Origin: Cereibacter azotoformans
GTDB taxonomy: Bacteria; Pseudomonadota; Alphaproteobacteria; Rhodobacterales; Rhodobacteraceae
Length of the DNA stretch: 64,000 nt
Direction: 5' to 3'
Assembly: GCA_017599285.1 (NCBI GenBank)
Contig: JAGFXX010000001.1
Span: forward strand, 1,674,001 to 1,738,000
Below, piece after piece: positions 38,098 through 46,919 of this stretch. Under the pieces are notes generated by a model. It did not search any database. It was given only the letters and a program-made list of their open reading frames with translations, and was not told the DNA's origin. Position 1 is the first letter of the stretch; each line of letters starts with the position of its first letter. Position numbers and translations under genes: made by a program.

Positions 38098-41000
38098 ATG
38101 GCCGAGTTCAAGAAGATCCTCATCGCCAACCGCGGCGAGATCGCCATCCGGGTGATGCGGGCGGCGAACGAGATGGGCAAGAAGACCGTCGCCGTCTATG
38201 CCGAAGAGGACAAGCTCTCGCTCCATCGCTTCAAGGCCGACGAAGCCTACCGGATCGGCGAGGGGCTGTCGCCGGTCGGCGCCTACCTCAGCATTCCCGA
38301 GATCATCCGCGTGGCGAAGATGTCGGGCGCCGACGCGATCCACCCGGGCTACGGGCTCTTGTCGGAAAATCCCGATTTCGTCGAGGCCTGCACCGAGGCG
38401 GGGATCGTCTTCATCGGCCCGAAGGCCGAAACCATGCGCGCGCTTGGCGACAAGGCCAGCGCCCGGCGCGTGGCGATGGCCGCGGGCGTGCCGGTGATCC
38501 CGGCGACCGAGGTGCTCGGCGACGACATGGACGAGATCCGGCGTCAGGCGGCCGAAATCGGCTATCCGCTGATGCTCAAGGCCTCGTGGGGGGGCGGCGG
38601 GCGGGGGATGCGCCCGATCAACTCCGAGGCCGAGCTGGCCGACAAGGTGCGCGAGGGCCGGCGCGAGGCCGAGGCCGCCTTCGGCAACGGCGAGGGCTAT
38701 CTGGAAAAGATGATCCTGCGCGCCCGCCACGTCGAGGTGCAGATCCTCGGCGACAAATATGGCTCGATCTACCACCTGTATGAACGCGATTGCACGGTGC
38801 AGCGCCGCAACCAGAAGGTGGTAGAGCGCGCCCCGGCCCCTTACCTTACTGACGATCAGCGCGCCGAGATCTGCGAGCTTGGCCGCCGGATCTGCGCCCA
38901 TGTGAATTACGAATGCGCGGGAACGGTCGAGTTCCTGATGGATATGGACACCGAGAAATTCTATTTCATCGAGGTCAATCCGCGCGTCCAGGTCGAGCAT
39001 ACCGTCACCGAGGAAGTCACGGGGATCGACATCGTCCAGTCGCAGATCCGCGTCGCCGAGGGCGCGACGCTGGCCGAAGCCACGGGATGCCCAAGCCAGG
39101 AGGCGGTTACCCTGTCCGGCCATGCGCTGCAGTGCCGCGTCACCACCGAGGATCCGCAAAACAATTTCATCCCCGATTACGGCCGCCTGACCGCCTACCG
39201 CTCGGCCACGGGCATGGGCATCCGGCTCGACGGTGGCACGGCCTACGCGGGCGGCGTCATCACCCGCTATTACGACTCGCTGCTGGTGAAGGTGACGGCC
39301 TGGGCGCCGACGCCGGAAAAGGCGATCGCCCGCATGGACCGCGCGCTGCGCGAATTCCGCATCCGGGGCGTGGCCACCAACATCGCCTTCGTCGAGAACC
39401 TGCTGAAGCATCCCAGCTTCCTCGACTACAGCTACACCACCAAGTTCATCGACACGACGCCGGACCTGTTCAACTTCAAGCCGCGGCGCGACCGGGCGAC
39501 GAAGATCCTGACCTACATCGCCGATATCACCGTGAACGGGCATCCCGAGACGGCGGGCCGGGCCCGGCCTTCGGTCGAGCTGAAGGACCCCCGCCCCCCG
39601 GCGCCGAAGGGCAAGCCGCAGCCCGGGACCCGCAACCTGCTCGAGGAGAAGGGCCCGCAGGCCGTGGCCGACTGGATGGCCGCGCAGACCCGCGTGCTGC
39701 TGACCGACACGACGATGCGCGACGGCCACCAGAGCCTGCTGGCCACCCGCATGCGCTCGATCGACATGATCAAGGTGACGCCGGCCTATGCCGCGAACCT
39801 TTCGGGGCTCTTTTCGGTGGAATGCTGGGGCGGCGCGACCTTCGACGTGGCCTACCGCTTCCTGCAGGAATGTCCCTGGCAGCGCCTGCGCGACATCCGC
39901 AAGCGCCTGCCGAACGTGATGACCCAGATGCTGCTGCGCGCCTCGAACGGGGTGGGCTACACCAACTATCCCGACAATGTGGTGCAGGAGTTCGTGCGTC
40001 AGGCGGCCGAGACCGGCGTGGACGTGTTCCGCGTCTTCGACAGCCTGAACTGGGTCGAGAACATGCGCGTCGCGATGGATGCGGTGATCGCGGCCAACAA
40101 GGTCTGCGAGGGCACGATCTGCTACACCGGCGACCTGCTCGACCCGGACCGGGCCAAGTATGACCTCAACTACTATGTCAGCATGGGCAAGGAACTGCGC
40201 GCCGCGGGCGCGCACGTGCTGGGGCTGAAGGACATGGCGGGGCTGCTGAAGCCCGCCTCGGCCCGCATTCTCATCCGCGCGCTGAAGGAGGAGGTGGGCC
40301 TTCCGATCCACTTCCACACCCACGACACCAGCGGCATCGGCGGCGCGACCGTTCTGGCCGCCTGCGACGCGGGCGTGGATGCCGTCGATGCGGCGATGGA
40401 CGCCTTTTCGGGCGGCACCTCGCAGCCCTGCCTCGGCTCGATCGTCGAGGCGCTGCGCCATACCGAGCGCGACACCGGCCTCGACATCGAGTCGATCCGC
40501 GAGATCTCGGATTACTGGGGCCATGTGCGCCAGCATTACTGCGCCTTCGAATCCGGCCTGCCCTCGCCCGCCTCCGAGGTCTATCTGCACGAGATGCCCG
40601 GCGGGCAGTTCACCAACCTCAAGGCGCAGGCGCGCTCGATGGGGCTGGAGGACCGCTGGCCCGAGGTCGCGCAGGCCTATGCCGACGCCAACCGGATGTT
40701 CGGCGACATCGTGAAGGTCACGCCCTCGTCGAAGGTGGTGGGCGACATGGCGCTGATGATGGTGGCGCAGGGCCTGAGCCGCGCGCAGGTCGAGGATCCG
40801 GCGGTCGAGGTCAGCTTCCCGGACTCGGTCGTGGACATGCTCAAGGGCAACCTCGGCCAGCCCCACGGCGGCTGGCCCGATCCGATCCTGAAGAAGGTGC
40901 TGAAGGGCGAGCGCCCCTCGACCGAGCGTCCGGGGGCCCATCTTCCGCCGGTCGATATCGAGGCGGCGCGCGCGAAGCTGCTGTCCGAGATCAAGCAGGG

Positions 41001-41562
41001 CGCCGAGGATCCGCTCGACTCGGCCGTCGATTCCGAGGATCTGAACGGCTACCTGATGTACCCCAAGGTCTTCACCGACTACCGCGCCCGCCACAAGATC
41101 TACGGGCCGGTGCGGACGCTGCCCACGCGAACCTTCTTCTACGGCATGGAGCCGGGCGAGGAGATCACGGCCGAGATCGATCCGGGCAAGACGCTGGAGA
41201 TCCGGCTGTCGGCGGTGGGCGAGACCTCGGACGAGGGCGACGCCAAGGTGTTCTTTGAACTGAACGGCCAGCCGCGGGTGATCCGCGTGCCGAACAGGGC
41301 GGTGAAGGCCAAGACCGCGGCCCGGCCCAAGGCGCAGGAGGGCAACCCCGCCCATGTCGGCGCGCCGATGCCGGGCTCGGTCGCCTCGGTCGCCGTCACG
41401 GTGGGCCAGAAGGTGAAGCCGGGCGACCTGCTGCTCACGATCGAGGCGATGAAGATGGAGACGGGTCTCCACGCCGACCGGCCCGCCACGGTGAAGGCGC
41501 TTCATGTCGGCACGGGCGCGCAGATCGAGGCCAAGGATCTGCTGGTCGAACTGGACGAGTGA
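38098..41562 (+). CDS. pyc: Pyruvate carboxylase
   Basis: A 1154-residue biotin enzyme making oxaloacetate from pyruvate, bicarbonate and ATP. Domains in order: biotin carboxylase (about residues 1-460; ATP-grasp loop KASWGGGGRGM, active site VEVNPRVQVEHTVTEE-type motif), carboxyltransferase TIM barrel (about 540-830; TTMRDGHQSLLATR, HFHTHDTSG), allosteric/tetramer region, and the C-terminal biotin carrier domain with the biotinylated lysine at about residue 1119 in EAMKMET. Ribosome site CGGAGGTG precedes the ATG at 38098. A palindromic hairpin follows the stop. Confidence 0.98.
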   Translation: MAEFKKILIANRGEIAIRVMRAANEMGKKTVAVYAEEDKLSLHRFKADEAYRIGEGLSPVGAYLSIPEIIRVAKMSGADAIHPGYGLLSENPDFVEACTEAGIVFIGPKAETMRALGDKASARRVAMAAGVPVIPATEVLGDDMDEIRRQAAEIGYPLMLKASWGGGGRGMRPINSEAELADKVREGRREAEAAFGNGEGYLEKMILRARHVEVQILGDKYGSIYHLYERDCTVQRRNQKVVERAPAPYLTDDQRAEICELGRRICAHVNYECAGTVEFLMDMDTEKFYFIEVNPRVQVEHTVTEEVTGIDIVQSQIRVAEGATLAEATGCPSQEAVTLSGHALQCRVTTEDPQNNFIPDYGRLTAYRSATGMGIRLDGGTAYAGGVITRYYDSLLVKVTAWAPTPEKAIARMDRALREFRIRGVATNIAFVENLLKHPSFLDYSYTTKFIDTTPDLFNFKPRRDRATKILTYIADITVNGHPETAGRARPSVELKDPRPPAPKGKPQPGTRNLLEEKGPQAVADWMAAQTRVLLTDTTMRDGHQSLLATRMRSIDMIKVTPAYAANLSGLFSVECWGGATFDVAYRFLQECPWQRLRDIRKRLPNVMTQMLLRASNGVGYTNYPDNVVQEFVRQAAETGVDVFRVFDSLNWVENMRVAMDAVIAANKVCEGTICYTGDLLDPDRAKYDLNYYVSMGKELRAAGAHVLGLKDMAGLLKPASARILIRALKEEVGLPIHFHTHDTSGIGGATVLAACDAGVDAVDAAMDAFSGGTSQPCLGSIVEALRHTERDTGLDIESIREISDYWGHVRQHYCAFESGLPSPASEVYLHEMPGGQFTNLKAQARSMGLEDRWPEVAQAYADANRMFGDIVKVTPSSKVVGDMALMMVAQGLSRAQVEDPAVEVSFPDSVVDMLKGNLGQPHGGWPDPILKKVLKGERPSTERPGAHLPPVDIEAARAKLLSEIKQGAEDPLDSAVDSEDLNGYLMYPKVFTDYRARHKIYGPVRTLPTRTFFYGMEPGEEITAEIDPGKTLEIRLSAVGETSDEGDAKVFFELNGQPRVIRVPNRAVKAKTAARPKAQEGNPAHVGAPMPGSVASVAVTVGQKVKPGDLLLTIEAMKMETGLHADRPATVKALHVGTGAQIEAKDLLVELDE

Positions 41563-41569
41563 GCCAGCC

Positions 41570-41591
41570 GGGGCCGGCGGCCGCCGGCCCC
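41570..41591 (+). terminator. Perfect GC palindrome after pyc
   Basis: GGGGCCGGCGG followed at once by its complement CCGCCGGCCCC, 8 nt after the pyc stop. It lacks a U-tract but is the only structure between the convergent pyc and hisN and could end or protect both transcripts. Confidence 0.5.
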
Positions 41592-41630
41592 TCTCGGCCC
41601 AGGATGCGGATGGTCGGCCGGTGGCGCGGT

Positions 41631-42431
41631 TCAGCCGCGCAGGGCCTGCATGGCCGCCGCATGCATTTCGGGCGACGAGGCCGCGATGACGCGCCCGCCC
41701 TCAGGATTTCGGCGACCATTCCAGTCGGTCATGATCCCGCCCGCAGCCTCGATCACGGCCATCGGCGCCTGAACATCATAGGGCTGGAGGCCCGCCTCGA
41801 CGACAAGGTCAATCTGCCCCGCCGCAAGCAGCGCATAGGCGTAGCAATCGGCGCCGTAGCGGGTCAGCCGCACCTGGCCGCTGAGACGGCGGAAGGCGGC
41901 CTCTTCCTCGGCGGTGCCAATCTCGGGGAAGGTGGACATCAGGATCGCTTCGGACAAAGGCCGCGGCGCCCGCGTCGCAAGCTCCCGCTCACCCAGAGGG
42001 CCGCGGACCACCGCACGGCCCAGACCGCCTTCGAACCTCTCGCCGATGTAGGGCTGGTCAATCAGGCCGTAGATCGGGCCGGTCTCGTCGGCGACGGAAA
42101 TCAGCACTCCCCAGGTGGGCGTGCCGCACAGATAGGATCGTGTTCCGTCGATCGGATCCAGAACCCAGGTCAGGCCGCTTTCACCCGAACTGACGCCCAT
42201 TTCCTCGCCGAGGATGGCGTCCCTCGGGCGTCGCCGTGCAAGGATCGCCCTCATGCGTTCCTCGCACAGCCTGTCGGCGACTGTGACCGGATCGAACCGG
42301 TCGCTTTCCTTGGTATCTGCCGTGAGGCCGGTGCTGCGGAAATGCAGCAAGGTGGCTTCCCGGGCTGCCGCGGCCAGTTCGGCCGCCGTGTCGATGAGTT
42401 CGGCGGTCTCGTCGTCAGTGAGCATCTGCAT
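41631..42431 (-). CDS. hisN: Histidinol-phosphatase, inositol monophosphatase family
   Basis: A 266-residue Mg-dependent phosphatase. Metal and phosphate sites: GEEMG near residue 74 and WVLDPIDGTRSYLCG near residue 88, then the C-terminal QPYDVQAPMAVIEAAGGIMTDW. The sequence around DPIDGTRSYLCG resembles the HisN subgroup used for histidine synthesis in alphaproteobacteria; a general inositol phosphatase remains possible. The ATG at 42431 follows AGGAGG, which lies beside a leader hairpin at 42445-42469. Confidence 0.85.
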   Translation of the reverse strand: MQMLTDDETAELIDTAAELAAAAREATLLHFRSTGLTADTKESDRFDPVTVADRLCEERMRAILARRRPRDAILGEEMGVSSGESGLTWVLDPIDGTRSYLCGTPTWGVLISVADETGPIYGLIDQPYIGERFEGGLGRAVVRGPLGERELATRAPRPLSEAILMSTFPEIGTAEEEAAFRRLSGQVRLTRYGADCYAYALLAAGQIDLVVEAGLQPYDVQAPMAVIEAAGGIMTDWNGRRNPEGGRVIAASSPEMHAAAMQALRG

Positions 42432-42444
42432 CCCGGCCCTCCTG

Positions 42445-42469
42445 CGCCCCGCGGGTATCCTGCGGGGCG
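42445..42469 (-). promoter_or_regulatory. Hairpin in the XRE-hisN gap
   Basis: CGCCCCGC / GCGGGGCG, 8 bp with a 9-nt loop, just upstream of the hisN ribosome site (AGGAGG at about 42438-42443). It could end part of the upstream regulator transcript or influence hisN translation; no U-tract. Confidence 0.4.
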
Positions 42470-42520
42470 GTCAGGGTCAAGCGCGGTGTCCCTGGCCCGG
42501 ACACCCGCTCATCCATCGAG

Positions 42521-42883
42521 CTAGGCCGCTTCGGACAGCACGCGGGCGAGGTCAAACAGGCGGCGACGCTGCGCCTCGGGGATCGCGTAGTAGGAGCGGA
42601 CCAACTCGAGCGCCTCCTTGTCGGTGATGCGGTCACCCTCGGCCTGACGCGCCTGATCGCCCGCACCCTCGAGCCCCTCGAAGAAGAAGCTGATCGAGAC
42701 GCCCAGGGCTTCGGCGATGTCCCACAGACGCGAGGCGCTGACCCGGTTCATGCCGGTTTCATATTTCTGGATCTGCTGGAACTTGATGCCCACGCAATCG
42801 GCAAGCTGTTGCTGCGTCATGCCCACCATCCACCGGCGGTGGCGGATGCGCTTTCCCACATGGGCGTCGACAGGATGTTTCAT
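42521..42883 (-). CDS. XRE-family helix-turn-helix regulator
   Basis: A 120-residue protein with an N-terminal Cro/CI-type helix-turn-helix (VGKRIRHRRWMVGMTQQQLADCVGIKFQQIQKYETG, quoted by its key parts RRWMVGMTQQQLADC and QIQKYETG) and a C-terminal helical part. The ATG at 42883 with GGAG 8 nt upstream is preferred over a longer frame to 43021. This short type is common in Rhodobacterales, often near stress or phage-like genes; targets are unknown. Divergent from the quinone oxidoreductase across a region with TTTGC/GCAAA repeats. Confidence 0.85.
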   Translation of the reverse strand: MKHPVDAHVGKRIRHRRWMVGMTQQQLADCVGIKFQQIQKYETGMNRVSASRLWDIAEALGVSISFFFEGLEGAGDQARQAEGDRITDKEALELVRSYYAIPEAQRRRLFDLARVLSEAA

Positions 42884-43103
42884 GAAATGTCTCCGTAAAT
42901 CTTCCAGCTGTCCCTGCCTTCTTAACAAGCAAATTGTATGCCAAAGCGGGCTCAGTGCTGCTTTTCTTTCCAGAAAAAGTTCACTTGAAACAAACCTGTC
43001 TTTTTGGATATGTCCATTCATACAGACCGGCGCGTCCCGCGCGCAGAGCCCGGTGGATCGCCCATCGGGCGCACAGAAAAGGCCTCACTCGCCTCAGAGT
43101 GAT

Positions 43104-43162
43104 TTTGCGAAATGCATTGCAGTTTGCAATCTTTTCACCGCCAAAATTTTGCAGATCGCAAA
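43104..43162. promoter_or_regulatory. Cluster of TTTGC/GCAAA repeats in a divergent promoter region
   Basis: TTTGCGAAA at 43104-43112, TTTGCAA at 43123-43129 and the inverted repeat TTTGC-agatc-GCAAA at 43148-43162. They lie 73-131 nt before the quinone oxidoreductase start and upstream of the XRE gene. The 351-nt gap between the two genes (42884-43234) is AT-rich. The repeats are candidate operators for the XRE protein or another regulator. Confidence 0.5.
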
Positions 43163-43234
43163 CGAGGCCGAAGGCTCTGGCAAAAACGACATCCTGATGG
43201 TGAGATCCGTCCGATTTTCCGCCTCCGAAAGGCC

Positions 43235-44206
43235 ATGAACAGCCCCATGCGCGCCTTCAGACTGACAGAAACCGGACAGGATCCGGCGCTGACCGACCTT
43301 CCCCTGCCTGAGCCCGGACCGGGCGAGATCCGCCTCCGCATCGCCGCCTGTGCGCTCAATTTCGCCGATCTGCTGATGATCCAGGGCCGCTACCAGGAGC
43401 GCCCGCCCCTTCCCCTGACTCTCGGTATGGAAGTGGCCGGCACGGTCGATGCGCTGGGGCCGGGCGTGGCGGGTCCTGCCCCCGGCACGCGCGTCGCGGC
43501 CTTCGGCTCCTGCGGAGGGCTGGCCGAGTTCGGCTGCTGGCCGGCCGACCGCTGCCTGCCGCTGCCCGACGGCGCCGGCTTCCGCGAGGCTGCGGCCTTC
43601 CAGATCGCCTATGGCACGGGCCATCTCGCGCTGGAACATCGCGCACGCCTGCAGCCGGGAGAACGGCTTCTGGTGACCGGGGCGGCGGGGGGCGTGGGCC
43701 TCGCAGCCGTCGAGATCGGCCGGCGCATGGGGGCGCGTGTCATCGCCAGCGCGCGTGGGGCTGACCGGCTCGAGATCGCGCGGCAGGCCGGCGCGCACGA
43801 GACGATCGACAGCGACACGCCCGACCTCAAGGCGGCGCTGAAGGCGCTGGGCGGCGTGGACGTGACCTATGACACGGTGGGCGGTGCGGGGTTCGATGCG
43901 GCGCTGCGCGCGTCGCGCCCCGAGGGCCGGCTCCTCGCCATCGGTTTTGCCGGCGGCGATGTCCCGCAGGTGCCGGCGAACCTGCTGCTGGTCAAGAACC
44001 TGAGCGTGATCGGCCTTTACTGGGGCGGCTACATGACCTTCGCGCCGCAGGTGCTGATGCGCAGCCTCGAGACGCTGCTGGGCTGGATCGCCGATGGCAG
44101 CCTGCGCCCTCACATCAGCCATGAACTGCCGCTCGAACGCGCGGCCGAAGGGCTGGAGTTGCTGCGGAGCCGGCAGGCGACGGGCAAGGTGGTGATCCTC
44201 CCCTGA
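43235..44206 (+). CDS. NADPH:quinone oxidoreductase, zinc-independent MDR family
   Basis: A 323-residue medium-chain reductase related to quinone oxidoreductase QOR. The N-terminal GroES-like half has ALNFADLLMIQGRYQ and LGMEVAGTVDALG; the cofactor loop is GAAGGVGLAAVEIG near residue 152, followed by ARGADRLEIARQAGA. No zinc-ligand set is seen. It probably reduces quinones or enones with NADPH. AAAGG lies before the ATG at 43235; the ATG at 43247 is an alternative. Ends 3 nt from the convergent LysR gene. Confidence 0.87.
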   Translation: MNSPMRAFRLTETGQDPALTDLPLPEPGPGEIRLRIAACALNFADLLMIQGRYQERPPLPLTLGMEVAGTVDALGPGVAGPAPGTRVAAFGSCGGLAEFGCWPADRCLPLPDGAGFREAAAFQIAYGTGHLALEHRARLQPGERLLVTGAAGGVGLAAVEIGRRMGARVIASARGADRLEIARQAGAHETIDSDTPDLKAALKALGGVDVTYDTVGGAGFDAALRASRPEGRLLAIGFAGGDVPQVPANLLLVKNLSVIGLYWGGYMTFAPQVLMRSLETLLGWIADGSLRPHISHELPLERAAEGLELLRSRQATGKVVILP

Positions 44207-44209
44207 CGG

Positions 44210-45142
44210 TCAGGCGCGAAGCGCCAGCCGCGGCGCGTCCTCGGCCGCCTCGCCCGGAACGTGCCGCGCCGCCACCGGCGCGCCGCCCGCCTGCGCGGCA
44301 TAGGCGCGGCGGATCAGGTCGGCCAGCACCTCGACCGCCGGGCTGTGCACGGGATCGGCGACATACAGATTGACCTTGCTCGTCTCGAGATCGGGCAGGA
44401 CACCGCAATGCGGGATACGCTCCATGTAGCGCGGCTCGGCCCCGGCGAGCGAGACATGCACCGCCAGATCGGCCGAGACACTGGCCTCGATGGTGCGCGA
44501 GCTGTCGGACTCGACCGCCATTGTCCAGGGAATGCCCGCCGCATCGAGCGCCGACTGAACCCCCATGCGGAAAATGCAGTTCGGCTCGAAGGCAAGGCGC
44601 AACGGGCGCTGCTTCCAGGCCTGCCCGCCCGGTGCGCCGACCCAGACCAGCGGCAGTTCGACCAGCGTTTCGCCGCCGGGCTCCACCGCATCCTCGGTGG
44701 TCATGATGACGTCGCACTCGCCGCGCGCGAACTGCGCCTTGAGCTTGCGGGTATAAGACGAGAGCAGCGTCACCCGCATCCGCGGGAACTCGGCCGCGAA
44801 CCGCTGCAGAACCTGCGGGATGGCGGGATAGACAATGTCGTGGGGCACGCCCAGCACCACCTCACCCTCGTAATCATCATGCGTGAGCCGGCCGAAGACC
44901 TCGTCGTTCAGTGCCAACATCCGCCGCGCGTAGCCCAGAAGCTGCTCGCCCGCCGCGGTCAGCGTCACCCGGCGGGCCGAGCGATCCAGAAGCGCCAGAT
45001 CGAGCGCCTCCTCCAGCCGCTTGATCTGCATCGACACCGCGGACTGCGTCAGGTTCAGGAAGCCCGCCGCGCGCGTGACCCCGCCCGCGTCGGCAACCGC
45101 CACGAAGGACCGCAGCGCGGTCAGGTCGAGATTTCGGGGCAT
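44210..45142 (-). CDS. LysR-family transcriptional regulator
   Basis: A 310-residue LTTR. The winged helix-turn-helix is at about residues 5-65 (LRSFVAVADAGGVTRAAGFL, QSAVSMQIKRLEEAL), followed by a two-lobed effector domain. The ATG at 45142 has AGGAG 5 nt upstream; a GTG directly before it is possible. It is divergent from a DUF1127 gene, an arrangement common in Rhodobacterales, so it may control that gene as well as itself. Effector unknown. Confidence 0.9.
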   Translation of the reverse strand: MPRNLDLTALRSFVAVADAGGVTRAAGFLNLTQSAVSMQIKRLEEALDLALLDRSARRVTLTAAGEQLLGYARRMLALNDEVFGRLTHDDYEGEVVLGVPHDIVYPAIPQVLQRFAAEFPRMRVTLLSSYTRKLKAQFARGECDVIMTTEDAVEPGGETLVELPLVWVGAPGGQAWKQRPLRLAFEPNCIFRMGVQSALDAAGIPWTMAVESDSSRTIEASVSADLAVHVSLAGAEPRYMERIPHCGVLPDLETSKVNLYVADPVHSPAVEVLADLIRRAYAAQAGGAPVAARHVPGEAAEDAPRLALRA

Positions 45143-45158
45143 CACGACTCCTGATGAT

Positions 45159-45176
45159 TGAAGTCAAAAGCATTCA
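45159..45176. promoter_or_regulatory. Candidate LysR operator
   Basis: TGAA-N10-TTCA inverted repeat immediately upstream of the LysR start and facing the DUF1127 gene. Such T-N11-A type palindromes are the usual LysR recognition form. Placement fits; specificity is not proved. Confidence 0.45.
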
Positions 45177-45263
45177 TTTTCCAAATGTGAACGATTCGGG
45201 CATAAGGATCAAGCGGAGGGAAGGTCCCTCTGGCCAGAACCCGACCACCGAAAGGACGGACAC

Positions 45264-45494
45264 ATGTTTGCCTCGCTTCACACAGCCCGCATCGCGACCC
45301 GCGGCGTGCAGGCGGGCGGGAGCCTTCAGCGCCTCGTCGCCCGTTTCAACAGCGCGCTCGCCGCCCGTCGCCAGCGCCGCGCGCTGGCCCACCTCGACCC
45401 GCATCTTCTGAGCGATGTCGGCCTTACCGCCGAGGAAGCCCGCATCGAGGCGACCCGCCCGCTCTGGGACGTGCCGTCGAACTGGCGCAACTGA
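45264..45494 (+). CDS. Small DUF1127 protein
   Basis: A 76-residue, arginine-rich protein whose C-terminal 40 residues (RRQRRALAHLDPHLLSDVGLTAEEARIEA) match DUF1127, shown here by the core HLDPHLLSDVGL. It has AAAGGA 8 nt before the ATG. Unlike ccaF1 in this window it is not followed by CCUCCUCCC hairpins. It may bind RNA like other members, but this is by family only. Divergent from the LysR gene. Confidence 0.85.
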   Translation: MFASLHTARIATRGVQAGGSLQRLVARFNSALAARRQRRALAHLDPHLLSDVGLTAEEARIEATRPLWDVPSNWRN

Positions 45495-45626
45495 GACGTC
45501 GCGCCACGCCCCCTGCCCCCGTCGCGGACCGGAAGTCCTTGAACTGGGGGGCCAGCTTTCCAATATTGGCGTCAAACAGTGTCCGGGCGATCGGGCACCC
45601 TGACGGATCAACAAGGAGAGCACGAG

Positions 45627-46367
45627 ATGGCTGAGTATCAGACGGTGCGTTCGGTCGGCGCAGGCGCCCGGGCGGCCAGGATCGACGAGGGCCTTCGCGC
45701 CCACATGAACAAGGTCTACGGGCTGATGTCGGTCGGGATGCTGCTGACCGGCGGCGTGGCCTGGGCCGTCGGGACCAGCGAGCAGCTCTTCTCGCTGCTG
45801 CGCGACCCGGTGACGATGAGCCCGAACATCCTCGGCTGGATCGTGATGTTTGCCCCGCTGGTGATGGTCTTCGCCTTCGGCGCGGTGCTGAACCGTCTGA
45901 GCCAGGCCGCGGCGCAACTCTTCTTCTACGCCTATGCGGCCGTGATGGGCCTGTCGCTGAGCTGGATCTTCGTGGCCTTCACCGGCGTGTCGATCGCGCA
46001 GACCTTCCTGATCACCGCGATCGCCTTCGCGAGCCTCTCGCTCTTCGGCTACACGACGAAGAAGGACCTCTCGGGCTTCGGCACGTTCCTGATCATGGGC
46101 GTGGTGGGCCTGATCGTGGCGATGATCGTGAACATCTTCCTCGCCTCGTCGGCGCTGGCCTTCGCGATCTCGGTGATCGGCGTGCTGATCTTTGCCGGCC
46201 TCACCGCCTACGACACGCAGAACATCAAGAACACCTACCTCCAGCACGCCCACAGCGGCGATGCCGAGTGGCTGGGCAAGGCCGCCATCATGGGCGCGCT
46301 GCAGCTCTACCTCGATTTCATCAACCTGTTCATGTTCCTGCTGCAGTTCATGGGCAACCGCGAGTAA
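45627..46367 (+). CDS. Bax inhibitor-1/YccA family membrane protein
   Basis: A 246-residue protein with seven membrane helices, of the BI-1/YccA-YbhL family. Conserved parts: the N-terminal cytoplasmic segment ending RAHMNKVYGLMSVGM, the LFGYTTKKDLSGFG loop and the C-terminal GLTAYDTQNIK pair of aspartates region, then ALQLYLDFINLF. Members are thought to be pH- or calcium-sensitive leak channels or to shield FtsH substrates; precise function unknown. AAGGAG precedes the ATG. A strong terminator follows. Confidence 0.92.
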   Translation: MAEYQTVRSVGAGARAARIDEGLRAHMNKVYGLMSVGMLLTGGVAWAVGTSEQLFSLLRDPVTMSPNILGWIVMFAPLVMVFAFGAVLNRLSQAAAQLFFYAYAAVMGLSLSWIFVAFTGVSIAQTFLITAIAFASLSLFGYTTKKDLSGFGTFLIMGVVGLIVAMIVNIFLASSALAFAISVIGVLIFAGLTAYDTQNIKNTYLQHAHSGDAEWLGKAAIMGALQLYLDFINLFMFLLQFMGNRE

Positions 46368-46393
46368 TCGAAGCACCGTTCCGCCGCACCGCC

Positions 46394-46423
46394 AACCCGC
46401 CGGGGCCTCCTCGGCGGGTTTTT
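46394..46423 (+). terminator. Intrinsic terminator after the BI-1 gene
   Basis: AACCCGCCG / CGGCGGGTT (9 bp, loop GGGCCTCCT) followed by TTT, giving TTTTT with the stem end. It lies 27 nt past the stop. Confidence 0.9.
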
Positions 46424-46515
46424 CCTTGGGCCGAGCCCAGGTTCTTCTTCGGGCCCCGCCCGGTGGGGCCTTCGCGGTCGGGGCGGCCGCGCCCCCGGAT
46501 GGAAGAGGCGCAAAA

Positions 46516-46546
46516 GCAGAAGGCCGCGCCCAGGAGGCACGGCCTT
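46516..46546 (-). terminator. Terminator after rpmG
   Basis: On the minus strand AAGGCCG / CGGCCTT (7 bp, 13-nt loop) followed by CTGCTTTT. It lies about 25 nt beyond the rpmG stop. Confidence 0.65.
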
Positions 46547-46571
46547 TTCCGCAAACCGGCAGAGGCAGATC

Positions 46572-46739
46572 TTACTTGATCTTGCCTTCCTTGTACTCGA
46601 CATGCTCGCGCTTGACCGGGTCGTACTTGCGGACGACCATCTTGTCGGTCATGGTGCGGGCGTTCTTCTTGGTCACGTAGAAGTGCCCGGTGCCCGCCGT
46701 CGAGTTCAGCCGGATCTTGATCGTCGTCGGCTTCGCCAT
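46572..46739 (-). CDS. rpmG: 50S ribosomal protein L33
   Basis: A 55-residue ribosomal protein: [20 protein letters not shown] then [21 protein letters not shown], ending [13 protein letters not shown]. The length and these blocks match bacterial L33 of the zinc-free type (no CXXC). ATG at 46739. It stands alone, with its own terminator downstream. Confidence 0.95.
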
Positions 46740-46862
46740 GGTTTCTCTCCTGCAGTCGGCGGGCAGACGCCCCCCGCAAAAATCCCTGAGGCCCGCCTTT
46801 TACCGAGGCTGATGCAGGAGTCAACCGCAAAAGGCCCCTGAAACGGCAGGCCGCGGAAGATG

Positions 46863-46897
46863 AAAAGGCCCGCGCGGCGCGTGTGTCGCACGGGCCT
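46863..46897 (-). terminator. Intrinsic terminator of the pot operon
   Basis: Minus-strand AGGCCCG / CGGGCCT (7 bp outer stem, GC-rich inner loop) followed by TTT and C. It lies just past the potC stop codon, between potC and rpmG. Confidence 0.8.
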
Positions 46898-46919
46898 GAC
46901 GCGGCGCCTTTTCGGAGCC

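Noticed and set aside
37918..41505. Minus-strand open frame continuing from uvrD across the whole of pyc (frame of 1979 codons in all)
   Set aside because: It is antisense to pyruvate carboxylase, His/Arg/Leu-rich and without domain motifs. High GC keeps stops out of this frame; the real helicase starts at 37917.
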